Below are positions 23,974 to 32,593 of a DNA stretch of 64,000 bases, one piece after another. The stretch's first letter is position 1, and every line of letters starts with the position of its first letter. The stretch covers positions 434,001-498,000 of the forward strand of contig NZ_JAHESE010000001.1 of the NCBI RefSeq assembly GCF_018598175.1. The letters are read 5' to 3'. Source of the stretch: Dawidia cretensis. GTDB taxonomy: Bacteria; Bacteroidota; Bacteroidia; Cytophagales; Cyclobacteriaceae. Position numbers and translations under genes: made by a program. The notes beneath the pieces are model-generated. The model made no database searches. It worked only from the letters and a program-made list of their open reading frames with translations, and was not told the origin of the DNA.

Positions 23974-25667
23974 TCGTCAGAACAGTTTTACCATTCCTTG
24001 TATGCGCTCTCTTTCTTCTTTCGTGTGCGCGCCAAACTGCCCCGACAGGGGGGCCTAAGGACACCATCCCGCCGGTGCTTGTCAAGGCTGTGCCATACAT
24101 CAACCAAACGAATTTCAAAGACAAGGAGCTTACGCTGACGTTCAATGAGGCAGTTCTGCTGAATAACCCAAAAGAGCAGCTCATCATTACCCCGGACATC
24201 CAGAAAAAATATAACATCACCGTCAAGAAGAATCAGGTAAAGATTGTGCTCGATACCGATCTGAAAGATAGCACCACATACACCTTCAACTTCCGCGACG
24301 CCGTTCAAGACATCACCGAAAAGAATCCCGCCAAGAATATAAAGCTTGCCATTAGTACAGGGACATACGTGGATTCACTCATTATCCAGGGATTGATCTA
24401 CGACCCACTACGGCCTGTACCTGTAAAAGAAGCGACCGTAGCTTTATACCAAAGTGACACCTTCAACATTTTCAAACACGCTCCCGTCTACATCACTAAA
24501 ACTGACGAGACCGGGCTCTATGTCATGGAGAACCTGAAGCCGGGAACATATCACGTCTATGCTATAGACGATAGAAACAGAAACTTAATCGCCGACAGTA
24601 AAACCGAACAGTACGGATTTGTCGCAGATCCAATCGAGCTACGACGCAACCAAAACCAAATAGACATTCCGATTATTAAGCTCGACACCCGACCGCTCAA
24701 GCTTACAAACTCGAGACCGTACAACACCTACTACAACATCAAGCTCTCCAAAAGCCTAGCCGCTTATAAACTCTCCTCTGAAGCTACTCCATGGTTATTC
24801 TCATCTTTTGGAGAAGATCAATCAAACATTCGTATCTACAATACTTTCAACAAAGCTGATAGCACCGGCATCAGGATCCAGGCGCGAGATAGTATTTACA
24901 ACCGCATCGACACAGTACTCTTCGCAAAATTCACGGACCGTGAAGTGAAACCGGAAGCGTTCACTTCCAAAAGTGATGGCTTTAAAGTATTTGCGCGCAA
25001 GGGGCTCATCACAGGCAAAATACAATTTAACAAACCGCTGTTCGAGATTAACTACGACAGCATCCTCTATCAGATCGATTCCACTAAAATCGTCACCTTT
25101 TCAAAAGACGACATTCAATGGGACTCCCTTCGAAACAGAATAACCATTCACAAGAACTTCGATCCTAAACTACTGATCGAACCGGAGCCCACCGAAAAGC
25201 CAAAGGCCAAACCCACTCCAACGGAAAAAGGTGATGCTAAACAGCAACCAAAGAAGGTAATCAAAAACAGATTCTATCTGGGAACAGCTACCTTCATCAG
25301 CATCGAGAACGACAGCTCAAAAGCATCGGAAGAAACATTGCGGCCGATCACACTGGAAGAAACCGGTATTATTAGCATTAAGATCCAAACAAGAGAGGAA
25401 CATTTCTTTGTCCAGTTACTCGACAGGTCGAACAATGTGGTTCGAATGATACGCGACAATAAGAACGCCGTCTTTGAAGATATTATCCCCGCAGAATATC
25501 AGATCAGGCTGGTGATTGACCACGATGGCAACGGCGAATGGTCGCCCGGAAACTTCTTTCGGGAGACCGAACCCGAGCCCACCATCTATTATTTAAATGA
25601 AAAAGACAACCCCGTAATCAACCTGAAGGCCAATTGGGAGATCGGACCCTTGTTGATAACCTATTGA
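23970..25667 (+). CDS. Ig-like (SbsA/Big_5) domain lipoprotein
   Basis: 565 residues. A lipoprotein signal ends in FLLSCARQ (cysteine at about residue 19). Residues about 30-125 form a bacterial Ig-like domain (KELTLTFNEAVLLN, later STTYTFNFRDAVQDITEKNP), and about 140-220 look like a carboxypeptidase-regulatory/SpaA-type beta sandwich (TGLYVMENLKPGTYHVYAID). A Pro/Lys/Thr linker lies near 412-430, and the tail (DHDGNGEWSPGNFF) is acidic and Ca-site-like. Such proteins are frequent in Bacteroidota outer membranes; exact role unknown. Third gene of the mnmG operon (ATGA overlap). Confidence 0.85.
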   Translation: MIVRTVLPFLVCALFLLSCARQTAPTGGPKDTIPPVLVKAVPYINQTNFKDKELTLTFNEAVLLNNPKEQLIITPDIQKKYNITVKKNQVKIVLDTDLKDSTTYTFNFRDAVQDITEKNPAKNIKLAISTGTYVDSLIIQGLIYDPLRPVPVKEATVALYQSDTFNIFKHAPVYITKTDETGLYVMENLKPGTYHVYAIDDRNRNLIADSKTEQYGFVADPIELRRNQNQIDIPIIKLDTRPLKLTNSRPYNTYYNIKLSKSLAAYKLSSEATPWLFSSFGEDQSNIRIYNTFNKADSTGIRIQARDSIYNRIDTVLFAKFTDREVKPEAFTSKSDGFKVFARKGLITGKIQFNKPLFEINYDSILYQIDSTKIVTFSKDDIQWDSLRNRITIHKNFDPKLLIEPEPTEKPKAKPTPTEKGDAKQQPKKVIKNRFYLGTATFISIENDSSKASEETLRPITLEETGIISIKIQTREEHFFVQLLDRSNNVVRMIRDNKNAVFEDIIPAEYQIRLVIDHDGNGEWSPGNFFRETEPEPTIYYLNEKDNPVINLKANWEIGPLLITY

Positions 25668-25980
25668 TAACACACGGACATCTTGTGGATAACTTCGACA
25701 CTCCAACGAGAAAAACCGCTAAAAGCCAACAAACGGCACACGGCCGACGTTCTCCGTGGACAACATGAAAGATACCCACACCCATCCACATTGAAGTTTA
25801 TACACACATCACTTATCTACACACTATTCGAATGTTAATAACTATATTAACTACTTGAATCAGAGAAGTTTAATATCCAATAGATATCTACATCCTATTC
25901 ACAGGCCAAAAACTGAAAACTTGTACACAATTGAACATCACTAATAATAACTATAATATATATAATATAATAAATACAAT
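25651..25980. other. oriC: candidate chromosomal replication origin (oriC)
   Basis: The gap between the lipoprotein and the TPR gene holds a cluster of DnaA boxes (consensus TTATCCACA): perfect on the minus strand at 25684-25692; 8/9 at 25651-25659 (minus, TTATCAACA), 25798-25806 (TTATACACA) and 25813-25821 (TTATCTACA); 7/9 at 25755-25763 (minus), 25772-25780, 25782-25790, 25884-25892, 25895-25903 and 25921-25929. The last ones all point the same way, toward a very A+T-rich run at about 25938-25982 that suits an unwinding element. mnmG and five parS sites are near. The origin function is inferred. Confidence 0.75.
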
Positions 25981-27826
25981 AAGGCCCAGACTGATCTGGA
26001 CAACTGCCTTCTTGCTCTCAAGCCTTTTGTCTATCGGACAGAACCAATCTGAAATTCAGTTAGCCAACGAGTACCTTCTCAAAGGCGATAAAAAAAAGGC
26101 GGCCGAGCTTTACCGGGACCTGGCCAAACAAGATTTCAACACGCCGTTTGTTTATAACAATTATTTAACCGTGCTGCTGGACCTGGGGGCGTACGATGAG
26201 GCGGGTGGATATCTGAAAAGACTCTCAAAAAGGGATCCGGAAAATTTACAGTACAAATTGGACATCGGCTTGATCTATGTGAAGTCCGGTGACTTGAACA
26301 AAGCCGATCGATATTTTCGTGAGCTGATCAACGAAAACAAAGCCGTAGTGCCGCGCGCTAAAATGATGGCGGAATATTTTTCGTCGCGCTCACTCGCCGA
26401 CTACGGTATCGTAACCCTGACCGAAAGCCGCGACGCGTTGGGCAACCCCAGTCTCTTTAGTCTGGACCTGGCCATGCTCTACCGTCTAAAAGGCAACCGC
26501 GATAAAATGGTGACCGAGTACCTAAACTACGTCACTCAAAATTCTGCTAACATCCAGTATGTAAAAAATATTATGCAAGCGTTGCTAACCGAACCCGACG
26601 AGTTGGTGAGCCTTGAGAATCTCTTGTACGATCGCGTTCAGAAATTTCCAGATGTCGAAGTCTATTCCGATCTTCTCATTTGGGTGACGATCCAGCAAAA
26701 AAATTTTTACGCAGCCTTCGTTCAGGCGCGCGCCTACGACAAGCGATATAAACGCGACGGAGAAAAATGCATTGAGGTTGCACGGGTCGCTGTGGACAAC
26801 GAGGATTTTGAAAACGCCGCGAAGATCTATCGCTACGTGGCGCGTGAATATCCGCGAACATCGAACTACCTCGTCGCGACGTTGGGACTCATTCGTACGC
26901 GCGAAGCAAAATTGAAAAAGATCTACCCCGTGAGCGTCGACTCTGTTCGTACGCTGATCACAGATTACAAAAAATTTATAAAGCAATATTCCGACAATGC
27001 CAATGCGTTAGAAGCTACGCGCAGTCAGGCGCTACTCTTTGCAAACTATCTCGATCAAAAGGATTCGGCGGTTCATGTGTTGACAACATTAATCAACAAC
27101 CCCAGAACTTCGCTCTATCTCAAGTCGAAAGCGAAACTCGATCTTGGTGACATCTATTTGCTAAAGGGTGAACCCTGGGAGTCGAGCTTATTGTATTCGC
27201 AGGTTGAAAAGACGCAGAAAGAAAATCCCGTTGGCTACGAGGCGAAGCTGAAAAATGCAAAGCTCTCGTACTACAAAGGAAATTTTAAGCTCGCCCAGGA
27301 GCACCTCGATATTTTGAAAGAAGCTACGACGCGTGAGATTGCGAACGACGCGTTGGACTTAAGCATGCGGATAAAAGAAAACATTGCTTTTGACTCGGTG
27401 GGTGAAGCGCTGAAAGAATACGCATCGATCGAGTTGCTGCTGTATCAAAATAAAACGGATGATGCGTTAACCCGACTCGGTAAATTGAAACAAGGGGTCT
27501 CTGTCTCCGGAGCCGCGTTCTCAAACCAAGGTATATTGGACGACGTCTATTGGCTGGAAGCCAATATCCGCATGCAGCGGGGTGAGTTTGAACCGGCCTT
27601 GGCACTGCTTCAAAAAATTCAACAGGAATTCGGCGACGACATTCTTGCCGACGACGCATATTTTTTGGAAGGCGATATTTACGAGCGCCAACTAAAAAAT
27701 AAAGAAAAAGCAATGGAGATCTACCGCGATTTCCTCAACAAGTATCCCGGAAGCGTCTACGCGGCTGAAGCGCGCAAGCGGTACCGCGCACTGCGTGGTG
27801 ACTTTACCGAGCCGCCGCAACTGTAG
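25931..27826 (+). CDS. tetratricopeptide repeat protein, exported
   Basis: 631 residues if started at the TTG at 25931; no ATG occurs in frame before residue about 140. The first 17 codons come from the A+T-rich unwinding-type DNA (NITNNNYNIYNIINT), followed by a signal peptide RPRLIWTTAFLLSSLLSIGQNQ. Then TPR-type helical pairs run through the protein (e.g. ANEYLLKGDKKKAAELYRDL and AYFLEGDIYERQLKNKEKAM). TPR proteins act as assembly or interaction scaffolds; a periplasmic or outer-membrane role is likely. The true start is uncertain. Confidence 0.82.
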   Translation: MNITNNNYNIYNIINTIRPRLIWTTAFLLSSLLSIGQNQSEIQLANEYLLKGDKKKAAELYRDLAKQDFNTPFVYNNYLTVLLDLGAYDEAGGYLKRLSKRDPENLQYKLDIGLIYVKSGDLNKADRYFRELINENKAVVPRAKMMAEYFSSRSLADYGIVTLTESRDALGNPSLFSLDLAMLYRLKGNRDKMVTEYLNYVTQNSANIQYVKNIMQALLTEPDELVSLENLLYDRVQKFPDVEVYSDLLIWVTIQQKNFYAAFVQARAYDKRYKRDGEKCIEVARVAVDNEDFENAAKIYRYVAREYPRTSNYLVATLGLIRTREAKLKKIYPVSVDSVRTLITDYKKFIKQYSDNANALEATRSQALLFANYLDQKDSAVHVLTTLINNPRTSLYLKSKAKLDLGDIYLLKGEPWESSLLYSQVEKTQKENPVGYEAKLKNAKLSYYKGNFKLAQEHLDILKEATTREIANDALDLSMRIKENIAFDSVGEALKEYASIELLLYQNKTDDALTRLGKLKQGVSVSGAAFSNQGILDDVYWLEANIRMQRGEFEPALALLQKIQQEFGDDILADDAYFLEGDIYERQLKNKEKAMEIYRDFLNKYPGSVYAAEARKRYRALRGDFTEPPQL

Positions 27827-27827
27827 T

Positions 27828-28337
27828 TTATTTCCGTGTATCCGTGTCTTTTTTTGACACCACGAACACGGCGTCGCCTACCCGGATCAATCCACCGTGG
27901 ATAACTTTTGCCGTAATGCCGCCGTGTCCGCGCATGGCGTTATAACCACCCAGGCCAAAATTTTCCTCCATGCGGGAGCAAGGGTGGCATTCCCCGGAAT
28001 ATTCTAATACGGCCTCACCAATCTGGAACTGCTGACCTTTTAACGCCAGCAGGTTAATGCCCTTGACGACAATGTTGCGACGGGTAAGTCTCGGGTCGGC
28101 CGACTCTTTGCCAAGATAAGAACCCATGGCTTGCAGGTGCTCTGCCTGGATGAGGGTCACCTGGCGGCTTCCGCCGGGGCTCCTGTAACGATCGCCCTCC
28201 AATCCACCATCGGGTACGGCCTGGACCGCATCGAGCGTCCTGACGTCTTCCAGACGTTTTGGGCGGACGCTGATAAATTCGACGGTGCCTGGTTGGGCAA
28301 AATTTCCAAAAAGCTGCTTAAATGCCTCTACTGCCAT
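27828..28337 (-). CDS. MOSC domain protein
   Basis: 169 residues. The MOSC fold (molybdenum cofactor sulfurase C-terminal domain) is seen in GLEGDRYRSPGGSRQVTLIQ and ECHPCSRMEENFG, where the cysteine of the EC-x-PC pattern is the conserved one (about residue 115), and GHGGITAKVIHGG. Such stand-alone proteins (YiiM type) reduce N-hydroxylated compounds with a molybdenum cofactor or transfer sulfur. The stop lies 1 bp from the convergent TPR gene stop; no terminator is visible between them. Confidence 0.9.
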   Translation of the reverse strand: MAVEAFKQLFGNFAQPGTVEFISVRPKRLEDVRTLDAVQAVPDGGLEGDRYRSPGGSRQVTLIQAEHLQAMGSYLGKESADPRLTRRNIVVKGINLLALKGQQFQIGEAVLEYSGECHPCSRMEENFGLGGYNAMRGHGGITAKVIHGGLIRVGDAVFVVSKKDTDTRK

Positions 28338-28462
28338 ATCCCCTAAAACGGACTAAAGGGTGGTATTGTTAAAAATTTTCATGGTTTGCAGTTATCGCGA
28401 GCCGTCGGAAAAAAATCCGAAAATACTCTGCATGCATAACAAGATTTTTCTACCTTCGCTAC

Positions 28463-28472
28463 CACCTAGGTG
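28463..28472. promoter_or_regulatory. palindrome in the marR leader, possible operator
   Basis: CACCTAGGTG is a perfect 10-bp palindrome 7 bp before the MarR start codon. TACCTTCG at 28451-28458, one base off TAnnTTTG, lies just upstream, so a protein bound to the palindrome would sit at the transcription start. Self-control by the MarR protein is a guess. Confidence 0.4.
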
Positions 28473-28479
28473 TAATCGT

Positions 28480-28929
28480 ATGCGGAAAGAAGAAACGGTA
28501 GATCACCACATAAAAACGGCCTGGCACGCCATCGCCCGCATGTACAATCAGCAGGCGGGCAAATATGACATTACCACTTCGATTGGTTTTGTCTTGCTAA
28601 ACATTCATGCCGAAAACGGCACGCCGGCTACTAAAATTGCTCCGCTCATGGGGCTGGAGTCGCGGAGCCTAACGCGCATGTTGAAAGCCATGGAGGAGAA
28701 AAAGCTCATCTACCGCGAACCCGATCCTGTTGATAAACGCTCGGTCAGAATTTTTCTGACGCCGCTTGGCAAAACAAAACGCGAGGTGTCCCGTCGCACG
28801 GTGTTGCAATTTAACCAGGCTGTGCGCGAAGAAATTCCAATGGAAAAGCTGGAAGTGTTCTTCGAGGTTTTGCAGAGCATTAACCAAATTATCGACCGAA
28901 ATAATATTTACGAAAAGGTAGAAAATTAA
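28480..28929 (+). CDS. MarR family transcriptional regulator of the fad operon
   Basis: 149 residues from ATG 28480 (MRKEETVDHHIKTAWHAIARM); upstream in-frame ATGs at 28360, 28381 and 28432 would precede the likely promoter. Winged helix: TKIAPLMGLESRSLTRMLKAMEEKKLIYR (recognition helix about 53-75) and the wing PDPVDKRSVRIFLT with the conserved D-x-R. MarR proteins usually repress a nearby operon until a small ligand binds. The beta-oxidation genes follow 52 bp later in the same direction, so acyl-CoA responsive control of fatty acid use is likely. Confidence 0.88.
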   Translation: MRKEETVDHHIKTAWHAIARMYNQQAGKYDITTSIGFVLLNIHAENGTPATKIAPLMGLESRSLTRMLKAMEEKKLIYREPDPVDKRSVRIFLTPLGKTKREVSRRTVLQFNQAVREEIPMEKLEVFFEVLQSINQIIDRNNIYEKVEN

Positions 28930-28939
28930 CTTCGTGCCT

Positions 28940-28955
28940 GAACGCAAAAGCGTTC
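28940..28955. other. small hairpin between marR and fadN
   Basis: GAACGC-AAAA-GCGTTC, a 6-bp stem with a 4-nt loop; no T run follows, so read-through into fadN is likely. It could set the ratio of regulator to enzymes or mark RNA processing. Confidence 0.4.
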
Positions 28956-28981
28956 CACGCGTGATCAAAAAATAATAACTG

Positions 28982-31381
28982 ATGAAACGTTCTATTCGCA
29001 AAGTTGCTGTCCTCGGTTCGGGTGTAATGGGTTCGGCGATTGCCTGCCATTTCGCCAACATCGGGTGCCAGGTATTGCTGCTCGACATTGCCCCGAAGGA
29101 ACTTACCGACGAGGAGAAGGCCAAAGGTTTGACGACTGATAGCAAGGCCGTTAAAAACAGGGTTGTACAAGGTTCGTTCGACCGCTCGATCAAATCGAGC
29201 CCGGGCCCGATCTATAGCAAAAAATTTATCTCGCGCATTGCGCTCGGCAACTTTGACGACGACATGGCCAGGATCAAAGACATGGACTGGATCATCGAAG
29301 TTGTCGTTGAAAATCTCGATATAAAAAAGAAGGTCTACGAGCAGGTGGAAAAATTTCGCAAGCCTGGAACGCTGGTAACTTCCAACACCTCGGGCATTCC
29401 CATTCACCTGATGGCGGAAGGAAGAAGCGACGACTTCAAGAAAAACTTTGCGGGTACCCACTTCTTTAATCCGCCGCGCTACCTCAAGCTGTTTGAAATT
29501 ATTCCGACAAAAGATACCGACGCCGACGTTGTAAAATTCCTGATGCATTACGGTGACCTTTACCTTGGAAAGACCACCGTACTTTGTAAAGATACTCCGG
29601 CCTTTATCGGCAACCGTGTCGGCGTGTGGGGTCTGCTGAAAGTGATCGACTCGATGCGCAAGTTCGACCTGAACGTTGACGAAGTTGACAAACTTACCGG
29701 TCCGGTGATTGGTCGCCCGAAGTCGGCTACGTTCCGCACGTCGGACCTCGTCGGTCTCGATACACTCATCAAAGTGGCCAACAACCTGTACGCAGCGCTG
29801 CCCAACGACGAAGGTCGCGAAATGTTTAAACTGCCCGAGGTTGTTACTCAACTCGAAAAAAATAAATGGCTCGGTGATAAGACCGGTCAGGGCTTTTACA
29901 AAAAATCGAAAAACGCAAAAGGCGAGACCGAGATTCTGACGCTCGACCTGAAGACGCTCGAGTATAAGCCGAAAGCAAAGGCAAAATTTGCCACGCTCGA
30001 AACGACGAAGACGATCGATAATCTGAAAGATCGCTTCAAAGTATTGCTGGCCGGAAAAGACAAGGCTGGCGATTTTTATCGCGATGCGTTCTTTGGGTTG
30101 TTCACCTATGCCAGCAATCGCATTCCGGAAATATCGGATGAGCTTTATAAAATTGACGATGCCATCTGCGCCGGCTTCGGCTGGGAGCTGGGACCGTTCG
30201 AAACATGGGATGCTGTCGGCATTGAAAAAAGTCTGCCGGCGATGGAGGCCATCGGCTATAAACCGGCTGCGTGGGTAAACGAGATGCTGGCCGCCGGACA
30301 CAAATCTTTCTACCGCATAGAAAACGGCAAGCGTCAGTATTACGATATTCCGTCAAAGTCGTATAAAAATATTCCTGGCAAAGAAGAATTTATCATTCTC
30401 GAAAACCTCAGCGACAAAGTAGTTTGGAAAAACGCGGAGTCGAAGGTGACCGACCTGGGCGACGGTGTGATCAACTTCTCCTGGCACAGCAAAAGTTATA
30501 CACTGGGCAGCTCGGTGATCGAAGGTCTTAACAAAGCGATTGACCTGGCGGAAAAGGATTATCGTGGCCTGGTGGTGGGTCACCAGGGTGCCGATTTTTC
30601 GCTCGGCGCGAATCTCGGTCTGGTCTTTATGTTTGCCATTGAGCAAGAGTACGACGAGATCGACTTTATGGTGCGCCAATTCCAAAACTCTGTGATGCGT
30701 CTTCGCTACTCGTCAATACCGGTGGTGGTCGCGCCGCAAGGACGGACCCTGGGTGGTGGTTGCGAAATGACTTTGCATTCCGACCTCGCACAAGCGGCGG
30801 CCGAAACATATATCGGTCTGGTGGAAGTGGGCGTAGGCCTCATCCCGGGTGGCGGCGGAACCAAAGAGCTTGCCAAGCGTGTTAGCGACGCGTTGGAAGA
30901 AGGCGATGTGGAGTTGAATGCTTTGCAAAATGCATTCATGAACATTGCCACGGCAAAAGTTGCCTTATCGGCAGAAGAGGCGCGCGAGATGGGCATCCTG
31001 CGACAAAAAGATCGCATTTCGGTGAACAAAGATCGCCAGCTATTGGACGCGAAGGCAGCCGTAATCGAGCTGGCGGATGCTGGCTACACCATGCCGGTGC
31101 CGGCGAAAAATATTAAAGTACAGGGACGTACCGGTATGGCCCTTTTTATGGCGGGCATCGAAGGTATGCGTATGGGCAACTACATCAGCGACCACGACAA
31201 AAAAATAGCCGGATGGATTGCCAACGTTATGTGCGGCGGCGACTTATCGTATGCACAAGAGGTAAGCGAGCAATATCTGCTTGACCTCGAGCGCGAGGCA
31301 TTTGTTTCACTGACAGGTGAAAAGAAAACGCTCGAAAGAATTCAATCGATCTTAACCGGCGGCAAGCCGCTGAGAAACTAA
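28982..31381 (+). CDS. fadN: 3-hydroxyacyl-CoA dehydrogenase / enoyl-CoA hydratase, FadN type
   Basis: 799 residues. Two steps of fatty acid beta-oxidation in one chain. NAD-binding Rossmann part with VLGSGVMGSAIACHFAN (10-26), 3-hydroxyacyl-CoA dehydrogenase C-domains (SNTSGIPIHLMAEG; AGTHFFNPPRYLKL; FIGNRVGVWG), then a C-terminal crotonase domain with GGGCEMTLHSDLAQAA and GVGLIPGGGGTKEL. Dehydrogenase-before-hydratase order and the 800-residue length match Bacillus FadN, not FadB/FadJ, where the order is reversed. Followed by the thiolase after 12 bp. Confidence 0.93.
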   Translation: MKRSIRKVAVLGSGVMGSAIACHFANIGCQVLLLDIAPKELTDEEKAKGLTTDSKAVKNRVVQGSFDRSIKSSPGPIYSKKFISRIALGNFDDDMARIKDMDWIIEVVVENLDIKKKVYEQVEKFRKPGTLVTSNTSGIPIHLMAEGRSDDFKKNFAGTHFFNPPRYLKLFEIIPTKDTDADVVKFLMHYGDLYLGKTTVLCKDTPAFIGNRVGVWGLLKVIDSMRKFDLNVDEVDKLTGPVIGRPKSATFRTSDLVGLDTLIKVANNLYAALPNDEGREMFKLPEVVTQLEKNKWLGDKTGQGFYKKSKNAKGETEILTLDLKTLEYKPKAKAKFATLETTKTIDNLKDRFKVLLAGKDKAGDFYRDAFFGLFTYASNRIPEISDELYKIDDAICAGFGWELGPFETWDAVGIEKSLPAMEAIGYKPAAWVNEMLAAGHKSFYRIENGKRQYYDIPSKSYKNIPGKEEFIILENLSDKVVWKNAESKVTDLGDGVINFSWHSKSYTLGSSVIEGLNKAIDLAEKDYRGLVVGHQGADFSLGANLGLVFMFAIEQEYDEIDFMVRQFQNSVMRLRYSSIPVVVAPQGRTLGGGCEMTLHSDLAQAAAETYIGLVEVGVGLIPGGGGTKELAKRVSDALEEGDVELNALQNAFMNIATAKVALSAEEAREMGILRQKDRISVNKDRQLLDAKAAVIELADAGYTMPVPAKNIKVQGRTGMALFMAGIEGMRMGNYISDHDKKIAGWIANVMCGGDLSYAQEVSEQYLLDLEREAFVSLTGEKKTLERIQSILTGGKPLRN

Positions 31382-31393
31382 AAAGAAAAAACT

Positions 31394-32569
31394 ATGAACG
31401 CATATATCGTAGCAGGTTTTAGAACGGGTGTCGGCAAAGCTAAAAAGGGAGGTTTCCGTTTTACGCGTCCCGACGACCTCGCCGCAGAAGTCATTAAGCA
31501 CCTGGTGAAATCTGTACCAGGTCTTGAAAATAAAATGGTCGACGACCTCATCGTCGGCAACGCTGTGCCCGAAGCGGAGCAAGGCATGCAGATGGGTCGC
31601 ATGATTTCACTGCTCGCTCTCGGGATTGACATTCCGGGTATGGTGGTGAATCGCTACTGCGGCTCGGGTGTCGAAACGATCGCGATCGCGAGTCAACGCA
31701 TTCAGGCGGGTCAGGCGGATGTCATTATTGCCGGCGGCACAGAGTCTATGTCGTTGGTGCCGGTGATGGGTGTTAAAACCGCCTTGAATTATACTATCGC
31801 GAAAGACCATCCGACTTATTATACCAGCATGGGCCTTACGGCCGAAGAGGTTTCGAAGCAATTCAAAATCTCCCGTGAAGAGCAAGATCTGTTCTCGTAC
31901 GAATCACATATGAAAGCTGCCGCCGCGTGGAAGGCTGGAAAATTTAAAGATGAAGTCGTACCCATTACGGTAAAAGAGACATACGTCGACGAGAACATGA
32001 AGAAAAAAACGCGTGAGTTTATTGTCGATAAAGACGAGGGGATTCGCGTCGATACCACCGTGGAGGGCCTCGCAAAGCTGAAGCCGGTATTTGCTGCAGG
32101 CGGTACGGTTACGGCCGGTAACTCTTCGCAGACGTCTGACGGCGCCGCCTTTGTGGTGGTGATGTCGGAGCGCATGGTAAATCAGCTGAACCTGAAACCC
32201 ATCGCCCGTATGGTGAGCTATGCGGCGGCCGGTGTAGACCCGCGCATCATGGGCATTGGCCCGGTGGCAGCGATACCCAAAGCATTAAAAATTGCCGGAT
32301 TGAAACTGGACGATATCGGTCTGTTCGAGCTCAACGAAGCCTTTGCGGCACAGTCGCTGGCGGTTGTAAAAGAACTGGGCATCGACCGGAGCAAGCTAAA
32401 CGTAAACGGCGGCGCCATTGCCGTCGGTCACCCGCTGGGGTCATCGGGCGCGCGCCTGTCGGTTCAGCTTTTTAACGAGATGCGTCGTCAAAATAAGAAA
32501 TACGGTATGGTGACTGCCTGTGTGGGTGGTGGCCAGGGAGTTGCCGGCATTTATGAATTGTTGAATTAA
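31394..32569 (+). CDS. fadA: acetyl-CoA C-acyltransferase (3-ketoacyl-CoA thiolase)
   Basis: 391 residues, the typical length. Thiolytic cleavage of 3-ketoacyl-CoA, the last step of beta-oxidation. Nucleophile Cys89 in NRYCGSGVETIAIAS; NGGAIAVGHPLGSSGAR with the catalytic His near 346; second Cys near 376 in TACVGGGQG. Lies 12 bp after fadN and 24 bp before fadE, same strand, one operon. Confidence 0.95.
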   Translation: MNAYIVAGFRTGVGKAKKGGFRFTRPDDLAAEVIKHLVKSVPGLENKMVDDLIVGNAVPEAEQGMQMGRMISLLALGIDIPGMVVNRYCGSGVETIAIASQRIQAGQADVIIAGGTESMSLVPVMGVKTALNYTIAKDHPTYYTSMGLTAEEVSKQFKISREEQDLFSYESHMKAAAAWKAGKFKDEVVPITVKETYVDENMKKKTREFIVDKDEGIRVDTTVEGLAKLKPVFAAGGTVTAGNSSQTSDGAAFVVVMSERMVNQLNLKPIARMVSYAAAGVDPRIMGIGPVAAIPKALKIAGLKLDDIGLFELNEAFAAQSLAVVKELGIDRSKLNVNGGAIAVGHPLGSSGARLSVQLFNEMRRQNKKYGMVTACVGGGQGVAGIYELLN

Positions 32570-32593
32570 GAAAATTAAAAATAGGATCGGGTT

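Noticed and set aside
27893-27903. CGTGGATAA, a DnaA-box-like 8/9 match in the MOSC gene
   Set aside because: Isolated; a single 8/9 match is expected by chance. The same holds for GGTGGATAA near 51106.
28360-28479. Upstream extension of the MarR gene to an ATG at 28360
   Set aside because: Would cover the likely promoter and adds 40 residues without family similarity; the ATG at 28480 fits MarR length.
28889-30301. Long open frame (470 codons) on the minus strand opposite fadN
   Set aside because: Lies wholly against a well-conserved enzyme; the composition is that of the reverse complement of biased codons, and the translation has no recognisable domain.
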